Position numbers and translations under genes: made by a program. 64,000 bases of DNA from Symsagittifera roscoffensis (Eukaryota > Xenacoelomorpha > Acoela > Convolutidae): assembly GCF_963678635.1 (NCBI RefSeq), contig NC_087066.1, positions 39,763,223 through 39,827,222 on the forward strand. Direction: 5' to 3'. Below are positions 27,467-38,510 of this stretch, piece by piece. Every line of letters starts with the position of its first letter. The first letter of the stretch is position 1. The notes below the pieces were generated by a model. The model worked only from the letters and a program-made list of their open reading frames with translations. It searched no databases and had not been told where the DNA came from.

Positions 27467-28594
27467 ATGGTGCGTCTCTCTGTTGATTTAGTCGAATCAG
27501 CAACCGAATGTATCAATCCGTGCAAGGAGAGAGAACTCAATTTGCGAGGCTACAAAATTCCTCTTATTGAGAATTTGGGAGCATCCAATGATCTTTACGA
27601 CACCTTTGAGATGTCTGACAATGAAATCCGAAAATTAGACGGATTTCCATACCTGAAAAGATTAAAATGTTTAATTCTAAATAACAACAAAATCGTCAAA
27701 ATTGGAATGAATCTTGGTAAGTCTACGGACTGAAAGAAATTAAATAATGAATTGATAGATATGACTTTTTTCGCGAATTTTAGAAGCTTCTTTATTGAAA
27801 GATATCATTTTGATTTTGGATCTCATTTTTTAAAAGATTTTAATCTTTTCTCTTTTTCGAACTTTTTAGAAGACAGTTGGTAAGAGGCGACAGTTATAAA
27901 CAGACCTTTAATAGAGAAAAAAATGCATTGCATTGGCAAGTAGCGACCGCTTGCACAGCTACGCTCACATTTGGCGCGAGTGGATAAGTGCGAGTGAATA
28001 AGTGTCGCTCAATCTACTGTTGCGAATTTTAAATAAATTGTTCTTTTTTGTTTAGAAAATGCATTGCCAGCCCTGGAAGATCTTATTCTCACAAACAACA
28101 ACATTCAAGAATTAGCTGATCTAGATCCTCTGTTTTCCATCAAAACTCTGCAAAGGCTATCTTTGCTACGAAATCCTGTGGTTTACAAGAAGCATTACAG
28201 ACTATACTGCATATTCAAACTTCCCCACCTGCGATTTTTGGATTTCAAGCGAATCAGAGAAAACGAGAAAGAAATGGCAAAGAAAATGTTTGCAACAGAA
28301 GAAGGAAAAGCGTTAACCGAACAGGTCAAGCAGCAGAAAGAAACGGCAAGTGTCGCTTCGAAAGAGTTCGTCCCTGGGCAACCATTAGGTCCTAGTCCAG
28401 CGGAACTGCAAGCAATAAAGGAAAAAATAACCAAAGCTACAAGTTTGGAAGAGGTCGAAAGGTTAAAGGTCATGTTGCAATCGGGCCAAGGTGTCCCTGG
28501 TTTAACCCTACTTGAGAGCCAAAAACCCCAGAGCGAAGGTCAATCAACTGTGCCGAAAAGAAGATTCGAGCAAGATGAACAGATGGAATCGTGA
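27467..28594 (+). CDS. SNRPA1: U2 small nuclear ribonucleoprotein A' (SNRPA1 homologue)
   Basis: Two exons, 27467-27716 and 28056-28594, joined across a GTAAGT...TTTAG intron, give 262 aa; the human protein is 255 aa. The leucine-rich repeats typical of U2A' are visible: ELNLRGYKIPLIENLG near the N-terminus, DNEIRKLDGFPYLKRL, LILTNNNI, then LRNPVVYKKHYRLY, followed by the LRR cap. The C-terminal tail includes LEEVERLKVMLQSGQ, a segment also typical of the family. U2A' binds U2B'' and stem-loop IV of U2 snRNA in the spliceosome. The ATG is the first in frame and matches the family start. The exon junction recreates a Glu codon, as in homologues. Orthology is secure. Confidence 0.97.
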
Positions 28595-29245
28595 TCGAAA
28601 TAACCCTCCTTTTTTCACATATTCAGTTTCATTTGATTTAGACTTCAATGATTTTTGTCCAAATGTTGTCTGTTAATATATATTTGTCTGGTCTATTTAT
28701 GGATGAGAATTAGGCTCTAATTTTGATTGATTGTTTCCTTTGTCTTACTTTGAGCTTAAGATATTCGTCGTAGTCAGTTTTTTAATAATATAAATTAAAG
28801 TCAAGCACAACTTAATAATACGGCGAGGAATGTTTTTCTTGAGAGTTTGTTTGGAAATAATGATTGCTTTCAAACTGAGATTAATCTAAAATTTCTGTCT
28901 TTAAGTTTGAATGGTCCGTTGATTATTAAGCATCTAGATGTCTGCTAGATTAAACTGTATGAACTTTTTCATCGTAAGAATAGCTATTTTAAAAATACAT
29001 AACGTCGACTTCAGAAACTGGCTCATAATTAACCGAAGGAATTATAATACAGTCAAAAAGAACATTTGCTTGTGTTTGCGAATTGCAGCTTCGCCTCGGT
29101 TGTATATTTTTCTGATAATGCAAGTAATTTAATTCAATTTTAAACGGAAATTTTCTGGTTGCCAATACTACCTCCTTTCCCTAAGAATATTACCACTCAG
29201 TCTATATGTCGAGATTCATGATCTTCTTTTCCTATTGTCAATTAG
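28595..29245 (+). other. U2A' 3' flank
   Basis: AT-rich sequence with no supported gene. The frame open at 28938-29132 has a random-like composition and no motifs. A short GCGAATTGCAGCTTCGCCTC at about 29077 recurs with variation at 30590 and 57365 as part of a dispersed repeat. Confidence 0.5.
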
Positions 29246-29513
29246 AAACGGTGATTATGATATAGAGGAAACATTAGATAAAAATGATTCGCTAGGAAAC
29301 ACCAGACAAAATCAAAGAAGAGAAAACAGGCTGTACAAATCAAGATTGAAAAGCGATGACAACTTTTCCGACGAACGAGATTTCTCTTCAACTACGTATC
29401 CCGAACGTACCCCAATTTCGGCAACGAACTTAACAAAGATACCTTGCAGAAAATCTACTGGCACTTCTTTGTTAGACACTACTCCTAGGAAAACAAATGC
29501 ACATGGAGAATAA
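29246..29513 (+). CDS. Orphan coding exon of unknown gene
   Basis: An open stretch of about 89 codons ends in TAA. It is preceded by a good acceptor (TTTTCCTATTGTCAATTAG), and there is no ATG near its start. The composition is charged and polar (for example DYDIEETLDKND, QNQRRENRLYKSRLKSDD) and unlike the surrounding AT-rich noise, so it is probably a last exon. Whether it belongs to an alternative U2A' transcript or to an unrecognised gene cannot be told. No domain was recognised. Confidence 0.35.
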
Positions 29514-31014
29514 TATGCAGATGTGGGAACTGTAACATTTCAAACAAGATAAAACTGAACTATGAACTTGAATCTGGGTGCGAACCCTTGAGAACTGTCT
29601 CTAAATCTTTTACTACTACTACTACTACTACTAAGGCATTTATCTTTTTAAAATTGTTTATTGATTTTCCTATTTTTATCAAGAAAGAAAATAATGAATC
29701 TTATATTGTGAGTTTTTCTTTCATCGGATCTTTCACACATTGGAGTTTATTTGAGATAAATTTTTTTTATAATCAATTTTCGTATTGAAGATAAATTTCT
29801 TCCATAATTGATTATCATGTAGCTCGTAGACATCATAATTGATTTTAATTTTATTATTATCCATTTTTTCGATTCTATCTCATTTTAAACATGCGTGGAC
29901 ATAAATGCAGAGAGTAAGGTAAATAAAGTTGAGCAAAAAAAACTAAAAAATGAAGAAAAACGTTGTGAAGAGAAAAATAAAGAAACAAGATAACACTTTT
30001 TATCCAAACAAACTTTAAACCTCAATTTCAATTATTAGATTTGCGAAGCAAAATGTATTATTACGAACTTTCTTTTTTTTCCAACCTAAGTCACAAATAT
30101 TGGTGTCACTTTTTGGGAACCTTTACAGCTTTTTGATAGCTTGTGCTTTGTCATTCGAATAATAATAAGTTAACATAGTTGAAGCATTTTTAATTCAGCA
30201 AATGAATTGAAGTTTTTTTAAAACAACATAGAAATATTAAAAACTTGATTTCAGATTTTTTCTAACTTTATATCTCGCAATTTTTTTGAAATGCATAATT
30301 TAAAATAAAGTGGCTTTATGCTTTGCGGTTGATTACATGCAAAATTACATGCTCTTTATTTGGCGCTACTTTTGCCGCATCGAATTGGGATTTTATTAGC
30401 ATGTGTTATTGGTGGTTAGTTTTTGTGGATTTTAAGCATCCGTGGCTGATTGGTTAGTGCGTGAGACTCAAATTTGCTAGGTCGCAGATTTGAATATGAC
30501 ACGTTGCCGAGTTTTTGCTAATTCGAGGTTTATTTTTACCTTTTTTTATTTAACTTGATAGAGCCGCATTAAGTCGTGTTCTCGTAAATGTTTGCGAAGC
30601 GCAGCTTCGCCTCTGTGTGAACGTGTGTTTAAAGAGTGCAACAGTCAGTTTTTGATTGTACAAAATTTTGAAAGTTTTGGGCTAAATTTAGAAAAATTAC
30701 AATCCATAAATGATTTTAGATTGATTATAGATTGATTTTATTGATATGACTTTGTTAAAACCATAATCGTTTATTAATCCATAACAATTGGTTTTTAAAG
30801 GCTTCTGTGGAGCCAAATTTTTATACATAAAACTCAAATGTGAAAAAAAAATCCTATTAACAACTTGTCTAACAAAATAGCTGAATGATTTGATAGACCG
30901 ATTGATATATTCAACTGAAATTAGGCATCTGATTCTGTTTTCTTTTGCGCCGAAGTAACGTCCATGCTCTAGATAAAAGTCCCGGATTCGTATCCGGCTA
31001 GAATCTGTACCTTA
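29514..31014. other. Repeat-rich spacer
   Basis: No gene. It holds a (CTA)n microsatellite at about 29610-29633 and a diverged copy (about 30060-30620) of the SINE-like repeat found at 56780-57400 and 62930-63550. A T-arm-like CCGGATTCGTATCCGG lies at about 30983-30998. Confidence 0.6.
30060..30620 (+). repeat. SINE-like dispersed repeat, copy A
   Basis: Aligns along its length with 56780-57400 (AAGTC.CAA.TATTGGTG, AGCTTTTTGATA, AATA.TAATAAGTTAACA, GAAATGCATAAT). It contains CCGTGGCTGATTGGTTAGTG, similar to a tRNA A box, and a degenerate B-box region (CGCAGATTTGAATATG) about 50 bases on. It ends near GCGAAGCGCAGCTTCGCCTCTGTG. Confidence 0.6.
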
Positions 31015-31630
31015 ATGAAAATTTTCTGCATAGATTTATGGTTGTTCCAGTTCTTACATACGGAAGCGTCGCGTGGTTTGCGAGCAAAAGCAACAAAGCT
31101 CATTGAAGGTGTACAACGTGATGCAACCAGATGGATTGTTGGCTTTCATAGTAGTTTATCATATTCCGAAAGCTTCTCCCACTTTCCTTTTACTGCAAAT
31201 AAACGATCTACTGTTGTTATTTAAAGTCATCAATGATCATCATGCTGTGCAGTGGAGTGACTCGATCAAATTATTCTCGCCTTCAATCTACAGTTCGAGA
31301 GGGTCGAGCAGAACGTTATTCGACATTCCGAAACTTCTGGTATAGATCGCAGAGACTCGCCAACATCTTATATGCGCGTTTTGGAATCGACGTATTTTCT
31401 TACCACAACTTGAAAAAGAAACTTCTGACTTGTTTTTGGAATTTCTTCTCAAACTATTATTCTTCTGAAAATCCTTGCTCGTGGGCAATTGGTTGTATGT
31501 GCTATCTTTGCCGTGAAACTAGTTTGTAACGTCTTTTCTTGTCTTTTAGGGAACTTCTGTTCCCCTCAATCATTTTGTATATTCTTATATAATCTGATTG
31601 TAAATCCTCAATAATAATAATAATCATAGA
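31015..31630 (+). pseudogene. 5'-truncated non-LTR retrotransposon (RT C-terminus)
   Basis: Three frames together give the tail of a CR1/Jockey-like reverse transcriptase: LTYGSVAW-like start, KLIEGVQRDATRWI, LSYSE, then QINDLLLLFKVIN, STVREGRAERY, and a final region. At least two frameshifts break it. It is followed by CAATAATAATAATAATC, the short microsatellite tail typical of this group's 3' ends. It is dead on arrival, truncated at its 5' end. Confidence 0.75.
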
Positions 31631-32277
31631 AAAATTTATTTGGAATATCGCCTGTCTGCTTATTTTTGCCGAAGTAGACAAGCGATAGGAGTACACTTTT
31701 GCGTTGCAAGTGTTACGAAGCTCTACTTTCCCGCTGCGTAAAAAAGTGAGGCTCTTTTGCCTTTTTCCCCACCTGTGAAACTTTACTAGTGAACTTACTG
31801 TTCACATTGTCAGAGTGTTACAGAAACTGGCATGCAGACTAATTAGGCCAAGACAAACATATTTGGTCCTGATACTTTACCTTGTAAAACCCCTCGGTAC
31901 ATCATAAAATTGATGCATAAGTGAGATTGGGGAGGGGGAGGAAAAAGAGCCAAAAGTGATTTTATCTGATCACATGTAATTCTATTTTTGTCCGATTCAT
32001 TCATATCACTGACCAGTTTGAGTAAATAAGCATCAAGTGAAGAATAAATCAGAAAAAAATGTTATGAACCAACTGTTTTGTAGAAGGAAGCGGTACCTCG
32101 CTTCTCTGTGTTTTTTTTCCTAAGCCCTGGACGAAAATTGATTTGAGCTCGTCGTAAGTAATTTATTTCAGACTACTCCGACAACACCATAATTTAATCT
32201 TTTTCAGGTTTAGGCAAAGCCGCCGTATTGTATGTGTGAATTTGTGTATTAAAGAAACTCCGTTGAACTGAGTCCAA
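31631..32277. other. Spacer upstream of the Rec8-like gene
   Basis: No gene or clear repeat seen. A GGTGGGGAAAAAGGCAAAAGAGCC-like stretch (minus, about 31750) has no recognised role. The promoter of the kleisin gene is presumably here. Confidence 0.4.
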
Positions 32278-35120
32278 ATGTATTACGTGCAAGATCTCCT
32301 GGCTTATAGGACCGGAACTTTCGGGAAGCTATGGTTTGTGGCGCACCAGGGAAAACTGAAGAATCGGAGAGATTATGAGTCGATAGAGGTAGCCAAGAAA
32401 TGCGAGGAGTTGCTGAAGCATTTTCCATTCGCCATGACGACTGTGTCCCTGCTCGAGAGCTACTCGCTTCACGGAGTTCCGCTCTCGATACGAACTTGTT
32501 CACATCTGATGTTCGGAATTGTTCTTGTGTTCCATAAACAGATGGAGTATCTCTACCAAGACTCTCAGAGGTTCCTGGCTAATCTGAAACCTATGAAACT
32601 TAGTTTGAAGGAGCCGAAAAGGAAGGACCTGGCGTTTTCGAATGATTTCATTCTGGACAACCCGCCACTACCGGAGAACTGGGAGCTGGAGATGATATCG
32701 CCCACTGAGCAGGCGAGGCTGCTTGAAAAAAGCCAAAATGTGGAGAATCCTTTTCTGAATCTAAATGCCTCTCACTTGGTCGATGATATCAGGGACATTA
32801 CTCTACGAGAGGAAGGACGCGACTCAAGATTGTGAGTGATAGTCTAGTTCCTTTTTATTGTCTGTTTGCTCGGAGAACATTTTTACGTTCTCTCGGAGAA
32901 CGTTCGCTCAGAGTTATTTGTATACAGCAGAGTATTTAATTACAGAATAAATTAATGCTTTTTTGTCATTTTTATTGAGAAATAGTGTTTGCCGTTAACG
33001 AGAAGGGCTTGTAACGGATAGGTTACCTTTTTTTTATAGAAAATCTGGCAAACAATTTTCCAAGTTTGTGGTCTCATTTTACCGTTTTATTTTGGCAACA
33101 GCCAAGATTTCATGATCCACTAACGCGTTCTCTGCTTAGAATAATTTGGTGTATATTGTAATAAAATGATATTTGACAATAAAATAATTTTGGCGGTAAA
33201 TGATTCAGGGCGGCGTCGAGTATGTATCGGTTTCCGAGAGAGATTGAAGGTTTGGATCCGGATGACCAGGCACTGACCGAGGAGGAGAAGCGACAACAAT
33301 GGGTACTCATGAACAGCTCTACTGACGTTATTGCCGAGTACCTCAGCTCCAATGTTTTTCCTCCCCTCCCCCACGTAGATCCAGGGGTGGGTGACCTCTT
33401 AGGAATTATGGACTTGCAGAATCTGCAGACTCAAGTGGGGTTGGAACTGCAGCAGCAACAGGAAGAGAGATCAAATGCTGTTTCAAAAGAGATTCAGAGG
33501 ATTCAGAAGTGGTCTCCATCAGGGGCGAAATGCGCGAGGATCTCAGAGTGTGAGGGAATGCCACTCATCCACAAAGGAAGCAGTTTAAAAGATAAAAAAG
33601 CACATGCAAGTGAGGAGAACAGGGAAAATATCAATCAATTGGGTTATTGCCATTTGTTTCATTTCTCCAGTTAATGCGTGTCATTAAAATTGTATCTGAA
33701 ATCCTACAACTGCAAAGTGGTTTTTATAAATGGTCTCGGGAATCATAATGTTAGCGAGGATAGTTTTCAGTACAACCAGTGAAGTTCTAGAAATGAATTT
33801 TCATGTTTTTGAATTGTAGTGATTGTTTTGTTTATAGGATTGAACTTAGATGTTACAAACTATTGTGACGTTTCAATGGGACTCAGCGGCACGCTCCATG
33901 GCCCGTCAGTGCTGGGTGAAAATATCAACCTGTACAATGCTGGACTCTCCGTTTCGTTGCCTCGGGTGGAAACGCCACTGACTAGAACCAGTTCGTCCCA
34001 ACCTCTAAATCGGGAGATGCTAAGTGAAGCTGCTGCAAGAACGAGCGAAACAGAGGGAATAGAAAAATCTAAGTTTCCGAAAAGAGTGACACCTCTAGTT
34101 GAGATGGACCAAAGCGAGATCCCTCATCGCACCTGGAAGCGAGACTCAATTTTAGGTCGAGTGAGCGAAAGCAGATCAATTCAGCCTCACCCGTTTATGT
34201 TGCAAGACACCTTGGACAGAAGATCTAAGCGTAGACCAAAGCATATCGACTTTGGTCCGATTCGAATCAGTGACAGAGCTATGAAAAGATGTCTTACGGA
34301 CTCGAGCGATATTGTGCGACCGTTCGTTCCGGCTCCTTTGAGCTTTGATTTGAAAGCGGATGAACTTGTGACTTCGGCAGGAAGGGCTTCTACGTTGGGA
34401 AGCGAGCTGAAAAGAGTTTGGGGTGAAGCTTTCGGGAGTCGCGGAGATTTTTCGCAGCCTGAACTGCCGTTAGCTGAATTGCCTTCGCTAGGTTTGCCGA
34501 GTGCTGAAGTCATTCGAGAAGCTCCTTCGGACAACAACACAAAGAACACAACTGAACCACTAGCTACATCAGGTCGTCAAGTAGCCGAACTATCTAAGTC
34601 GAGTGCTGAATTAGCCGATCAACACTTGCTGTCGTTTGAAAATTCAGAGCTTACAAGGACTATGGTGGTTGAAAATGAAACTCTAAGAACAATTCAAGAA
34701 GGAAGAGAAACGTCGCTTGTATCGAATCCTGTTTTTCCTCAAGAAAATTCTCTGGCGCCACCGGTTTCTGGTGCCAGAAATTCAGTTAGGACTGGCCTTG
34801 ATAGTTCATTGGACTTCGATAGTAGCTTGTCGATGAATAAAAATGATGAGGTTATATTTGAAAGGGTTGGAAAATTAGTCGAGGCTTCGAAAGATGAAAA
34901 TGAAAGAGTCTTCGGTCGCTCTGGTACGATCTTGTTCAGTCAATTGTGTCCAGTGACATCGTGTAAGAAGCGGGAAGCTTGTCGGGCATTCTACTCTCTG
35001 CTCAATATTGCGAAAGCTGAAAAGATTGAAGTTGATCAACCAAGGGTATCTGAAGCAAGAAAGATCAGAGATCCTATTTATGTGAAGGTGGCCAGAGTTG
35101 AAGGCAGAATCTACTCTTGA
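32278..35120 (+). CDS. REC8: Rec8/Rad21-family alpha-kleisin (meiotic cohesin subunit)
   Basis: Three exons (32278-32831, 33209-33609, 33838-35120) with GT-AG introns and matching phases give 745 aa. The N-terminal ~105 residues are the Rad21/Rec8 N domain: MYYVQDLLAYRTGTFGKLWFVAHQ-like start, CEELLK, then a helix with HLMFGIVLVFHKQMEYL, which contacts SMC3. A long unstructured middle follows. The last ~85 residues form the winged-helix C domain that binds SMC1: LVEASKDENERV..., REACRAFYSLLNIAKAEKIEV. The start MYYVQDLL and the CEE pattern favour Rec8 over mitotic Rad21. Rec8 holds sister chromatids during meiosis and is cut by separase. The exon model is inferred from splice consensus and frame agreement, without transcript data. 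Confidence 0.85.
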
Positions 35121-38100
35121 AACTAAGTAGTTGATTTGCTTTGAACATGGAATCGCGGAGTTCAAAAATGAAAAGTTCGGACTCAAAGTCGGAAGTGACT
35201 CAAGAATCGATAATGTGATCAAAAACGGAGCTGTCTTAGTTACTGTTTTGGAAGTTGTTTGTTGAACTTGTTTTTGGTTAAGTTGCGTTATATGTTTTCA
35301 GTTTGGTTCATTGTTGATTATAATATATCCAAAGATATGAATGTAAAACGTTGAACGTTTGTTAATTTCAAATTTGTTAATCAGAAACCAAGTAGTTGAT
35401 TTTATTTTACTCTGGATGACCGGATAGGTTTTTTTGTAAATTTCATTTCATGATTAGATCAAAACTATTCTATTTTATGATACGAAGGGTCAGATTTAAA
35501 AAATTTGAATTCAAATGTTAGTTTATGACCACAGTTTTTAAACGCTTTTAGGATACTTGACTGAAAGTGTGGAGGAGCTTTGTCTTCGGTTGTGTTAGTT
35601 AGGTTGCGTGACTTTTTCTGCGGTTTTAACAGTAAGTGTCAACAGGATCGTGCGTGGGATAGAAAGTTTTTAAGTTTAAAAAATAAGATTTCTGGCGGAG
35701 AATGATTTTTGTTCCGACCATTAAAAATGGGGAGGAAATTTGTTTTCGGATGTGTTTTAATTTATTTAGTAAAACGTACTAAGACTTGTATGCGACCTAT
35801 ATAAGAGTCTGAGCTACGTTCATCAACTCTAATATAAACTGATGATTTTTTCTTTCGGGAGTCTTGAAATTTGTCCAGGCGTAAGTTTATTTTTTCGCCG
35901 TCTGACTTTTGATTTCTTAAGTTCAGTTCATTTGTTAAATGTAATGTTAAATGGAAGGCAATGCCACTATCGAACAGCGACAGTGTAAAAGTCACAAAAA
36001 CGTGATCGTCTTCCAACTTCGAAAATGGAATTTAAGTATCAGATTTCTAAGGGGGTTAATTTTATCGAAAAAGTGTATCATAAAATGTTCCGAAATTCAA
36101 AGAATTTTAACGTCATATTTTTTTTGAACTTCGAAAGTTGAAATTTTTTTCAAAAAAACTAGGCAGTGTTTTTTAATCATTTTTTTCTCATAATTTTTTT
36201 TTTAAAACGGATGTCTGATTTGCCTAGGATTTTTTTTGATTTCCCAGTAAATTTTTTCTACAAAAACTTGTCCAACTAGCTCTTTTTACTATGGCTGTCC
36301 AATATGCCTAAGTTGTAGTTTTTTGTTCAGATCTTTTTATTACGCCGCACAGAAAAAAAACACTCATTTGAATTTTTTTTGGTTTTTCTTAAGACTATTC
36401 TCGGAGCATTCTGTGCTACTTGCACATTAACGGGCTATCCTTGTTCTCAATTGGTTTCGTTCGGCGACATATTTTCAGCGAAGCTCTTCTCAGAATATTT
36501 TTTGCTAAATGCCTGGACGTGTTGTATGTTGTCGGGATATATTTGGCAAGTATGAAAATACGAAGATAATCAATTGTAATAGGTTTGTTCGTCTAAATGA
36601 TTTGCTCCCTGGTAATATATTTTTGGTGACCTTAATTGGTTCAACAGATTTTTCTCCACTTTGCTGGTGTCTTCAAAAGTATGAGCTTGTTGGAGACCTT
36701 TTCAGTTGAAATCAAGCAATCTTAATCAACAGTTACCTGGAAAACAAATATCGACTTCTTTGAATGTTTCCTTTGGTTCATGGATTTTTTTCATCGAACT
36801 GTCTTTTGGACTTTAGTTCATCGAACTGTCTTTTGGCTATGTTTGCTCGAGTTTGACAAGATAGCTCTCAAACAGTTGTGAAAAATCAACAGTTTTATTG
36901 AAAATTTAGAATTCCAACCGTAAAGAATGATTTTTGTTCAGACCATTGAAAATGGGAACGTTGTATTCGCGTGTTTCAGTTTTTTTTCTTCTTGTTTTCC
37001 ACGCAAAATCAGTTATCACAAATAATTAGTGGACTCGGTCGATTATCATATTAAATCCCTTTGATTCGTGATTCGAACGACATCGAAAATATTTTCAAGT
37101 GTCGAGAAAAACCGGTTTCAAATTTTTGATTTACTCAAGTAGAGTTAGTTTTTGGAGTTTTTAGCGCCATCCTAGGAATCAAAAACTTAAAAAATTCGAA
37201 AAATATCCTAAAAAAATTGAAGAACTTTATAAACAAGTTTTTTCTTCGTTTTTCTAGTATTTTTCTGCAAAAACTGTCTTCTATTTTGCCTGTTTTACTA
37301 TGACTGACGAATATGCCTACGTTTTTATTTTTTGTTCAGTTCTTTTTATCTCACCACGCAGAAAAAAAAGAGAAACTAATTTGAAAAAAAAAACTTGTTT
37401 CGTATTTTTTAAGACATGGTCGGAATTTTCTGTGGTACTTGAACACTAACCGGCTCTCCTTGTTATTGTTGTTTTTTGTCGGTAGATAGTTTTCTACGAA
37501 ACTTTTATCAGCCCTTTTTCTGACAGCCCAGATGTAACGAAGCATGTCTGTGGATGTACTGTGATCAAAAAGTTGCTGCGCTAAGAGTAGGAAGGAACAG
37601 CAGCCTTGGTTCCTTTTTAGTTTTTTTCAGCCAATTTCGACTACCTCAAGTATAGTTGTTATTCGGCTAAGAGTGGAATCATATTAAAGCCCTATTGGTC
37701 GTGATTCGGATTTTTAAATTTATTTCAATGAAATTCTCTTAGTGTTTTTTTCTGCAGTTTTCTAACTTTACTTACCGCTCTTTTTGCTTTTTAGTCTAAT
37801 TCAATCGCCCTTTCTTCAGAAAACAACAGGGTATTTAGACAACAGAAAATGCAAAAATTGTATTTTCTGAATTTTTTGATTTTCCTAAATCAATTTGTTC
37901 AGTACATTTTGTTCTACTTGCAAAGCAACCGCGGCTATATTTAATTGTATTCAACCTCCTTTCGAGTTTTGGGGTTCAATTTTTTTAAAAGGTTTACGAG
38001 GCAGCGGTGGTGTTCCTATACAGCGGTGTTAAAACTTTGTTATACTAAGATAATGTCGCTCGTGAGCTACGAGAAAGATGAGTAAGACTGTTTTTAGCGA

Positions 38101-38510
38101 TTTTGAAACCTTAAGAAATTTTCTTTCAATGATCGACGGATACATGGAGGCCAAGTGTTTAAACTTGAAGAGAAAACTTTTCTTTCCCGTTTCGTGACGG
38201 TGGGCTTCAAAGTAGTAGGCTTAAGGACAATCAAATCTTTGTCTAGATAATTGTGCAATTTTTGCTCTGCCATTTTTCTCTAGAAAGTTGTTTTCGCCCA
38301 TCGCACCGTTCATAATATACTAAAGACTCATCGTCAGTATAGTATTTCAAGTTAACCTTATTTAGTTTGTTTTGTGAAGTATCTCGGTATTGCGTTTTTA
38401 AGTATAAAAACAGACCAGAAAATTAAATAGGATTATTTATAGGTAGTATGTAGTTATTGCAAACCTTATTAAGTAGCTGTCCACGAATCAGATATGCGGT
38501 TAGTTTAGAG
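35121..38510. other. Repeat-filled spacer before GPAT
   Basis: No supported gene. Bases about 36923-37540 are a diverged, inverted copy of part of the 2.05-kb tandem unit (matches to 43100-43600: AGTTTTTGGAGTTTTTAGCG, GTCGAGAAAAACCGGTTTC, AATAATTAGTGGACTCGGTC). Further partial copies lie at about 35698-35760, 36285-36450 and 37600-37720. Confidence 0.6.
36923..37540 (-). repeat. Inverted diverged copy of the tandem-unit repeat family
   Basis: Shares, in reverse complement, several blocks with 43100-43600 of tandem copy 1, including the phrase around GGTTTTTCTCGACACT and the GCGTGGTGTGATAAAAG region. Its first 60 bases also match 35698-35760. A fourth relative is at about 60890-61130. Confidence 0.65.

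Noticed and set aside
28938-29132. 64-codon frame after U2A'
   Set aside because: Composition like AT-rich noise; no splice or motif support.
32249-32503. Minus-strand frame over Rec8 exon 1
   Set aside because: Antisense shadow of a clear coding exon.
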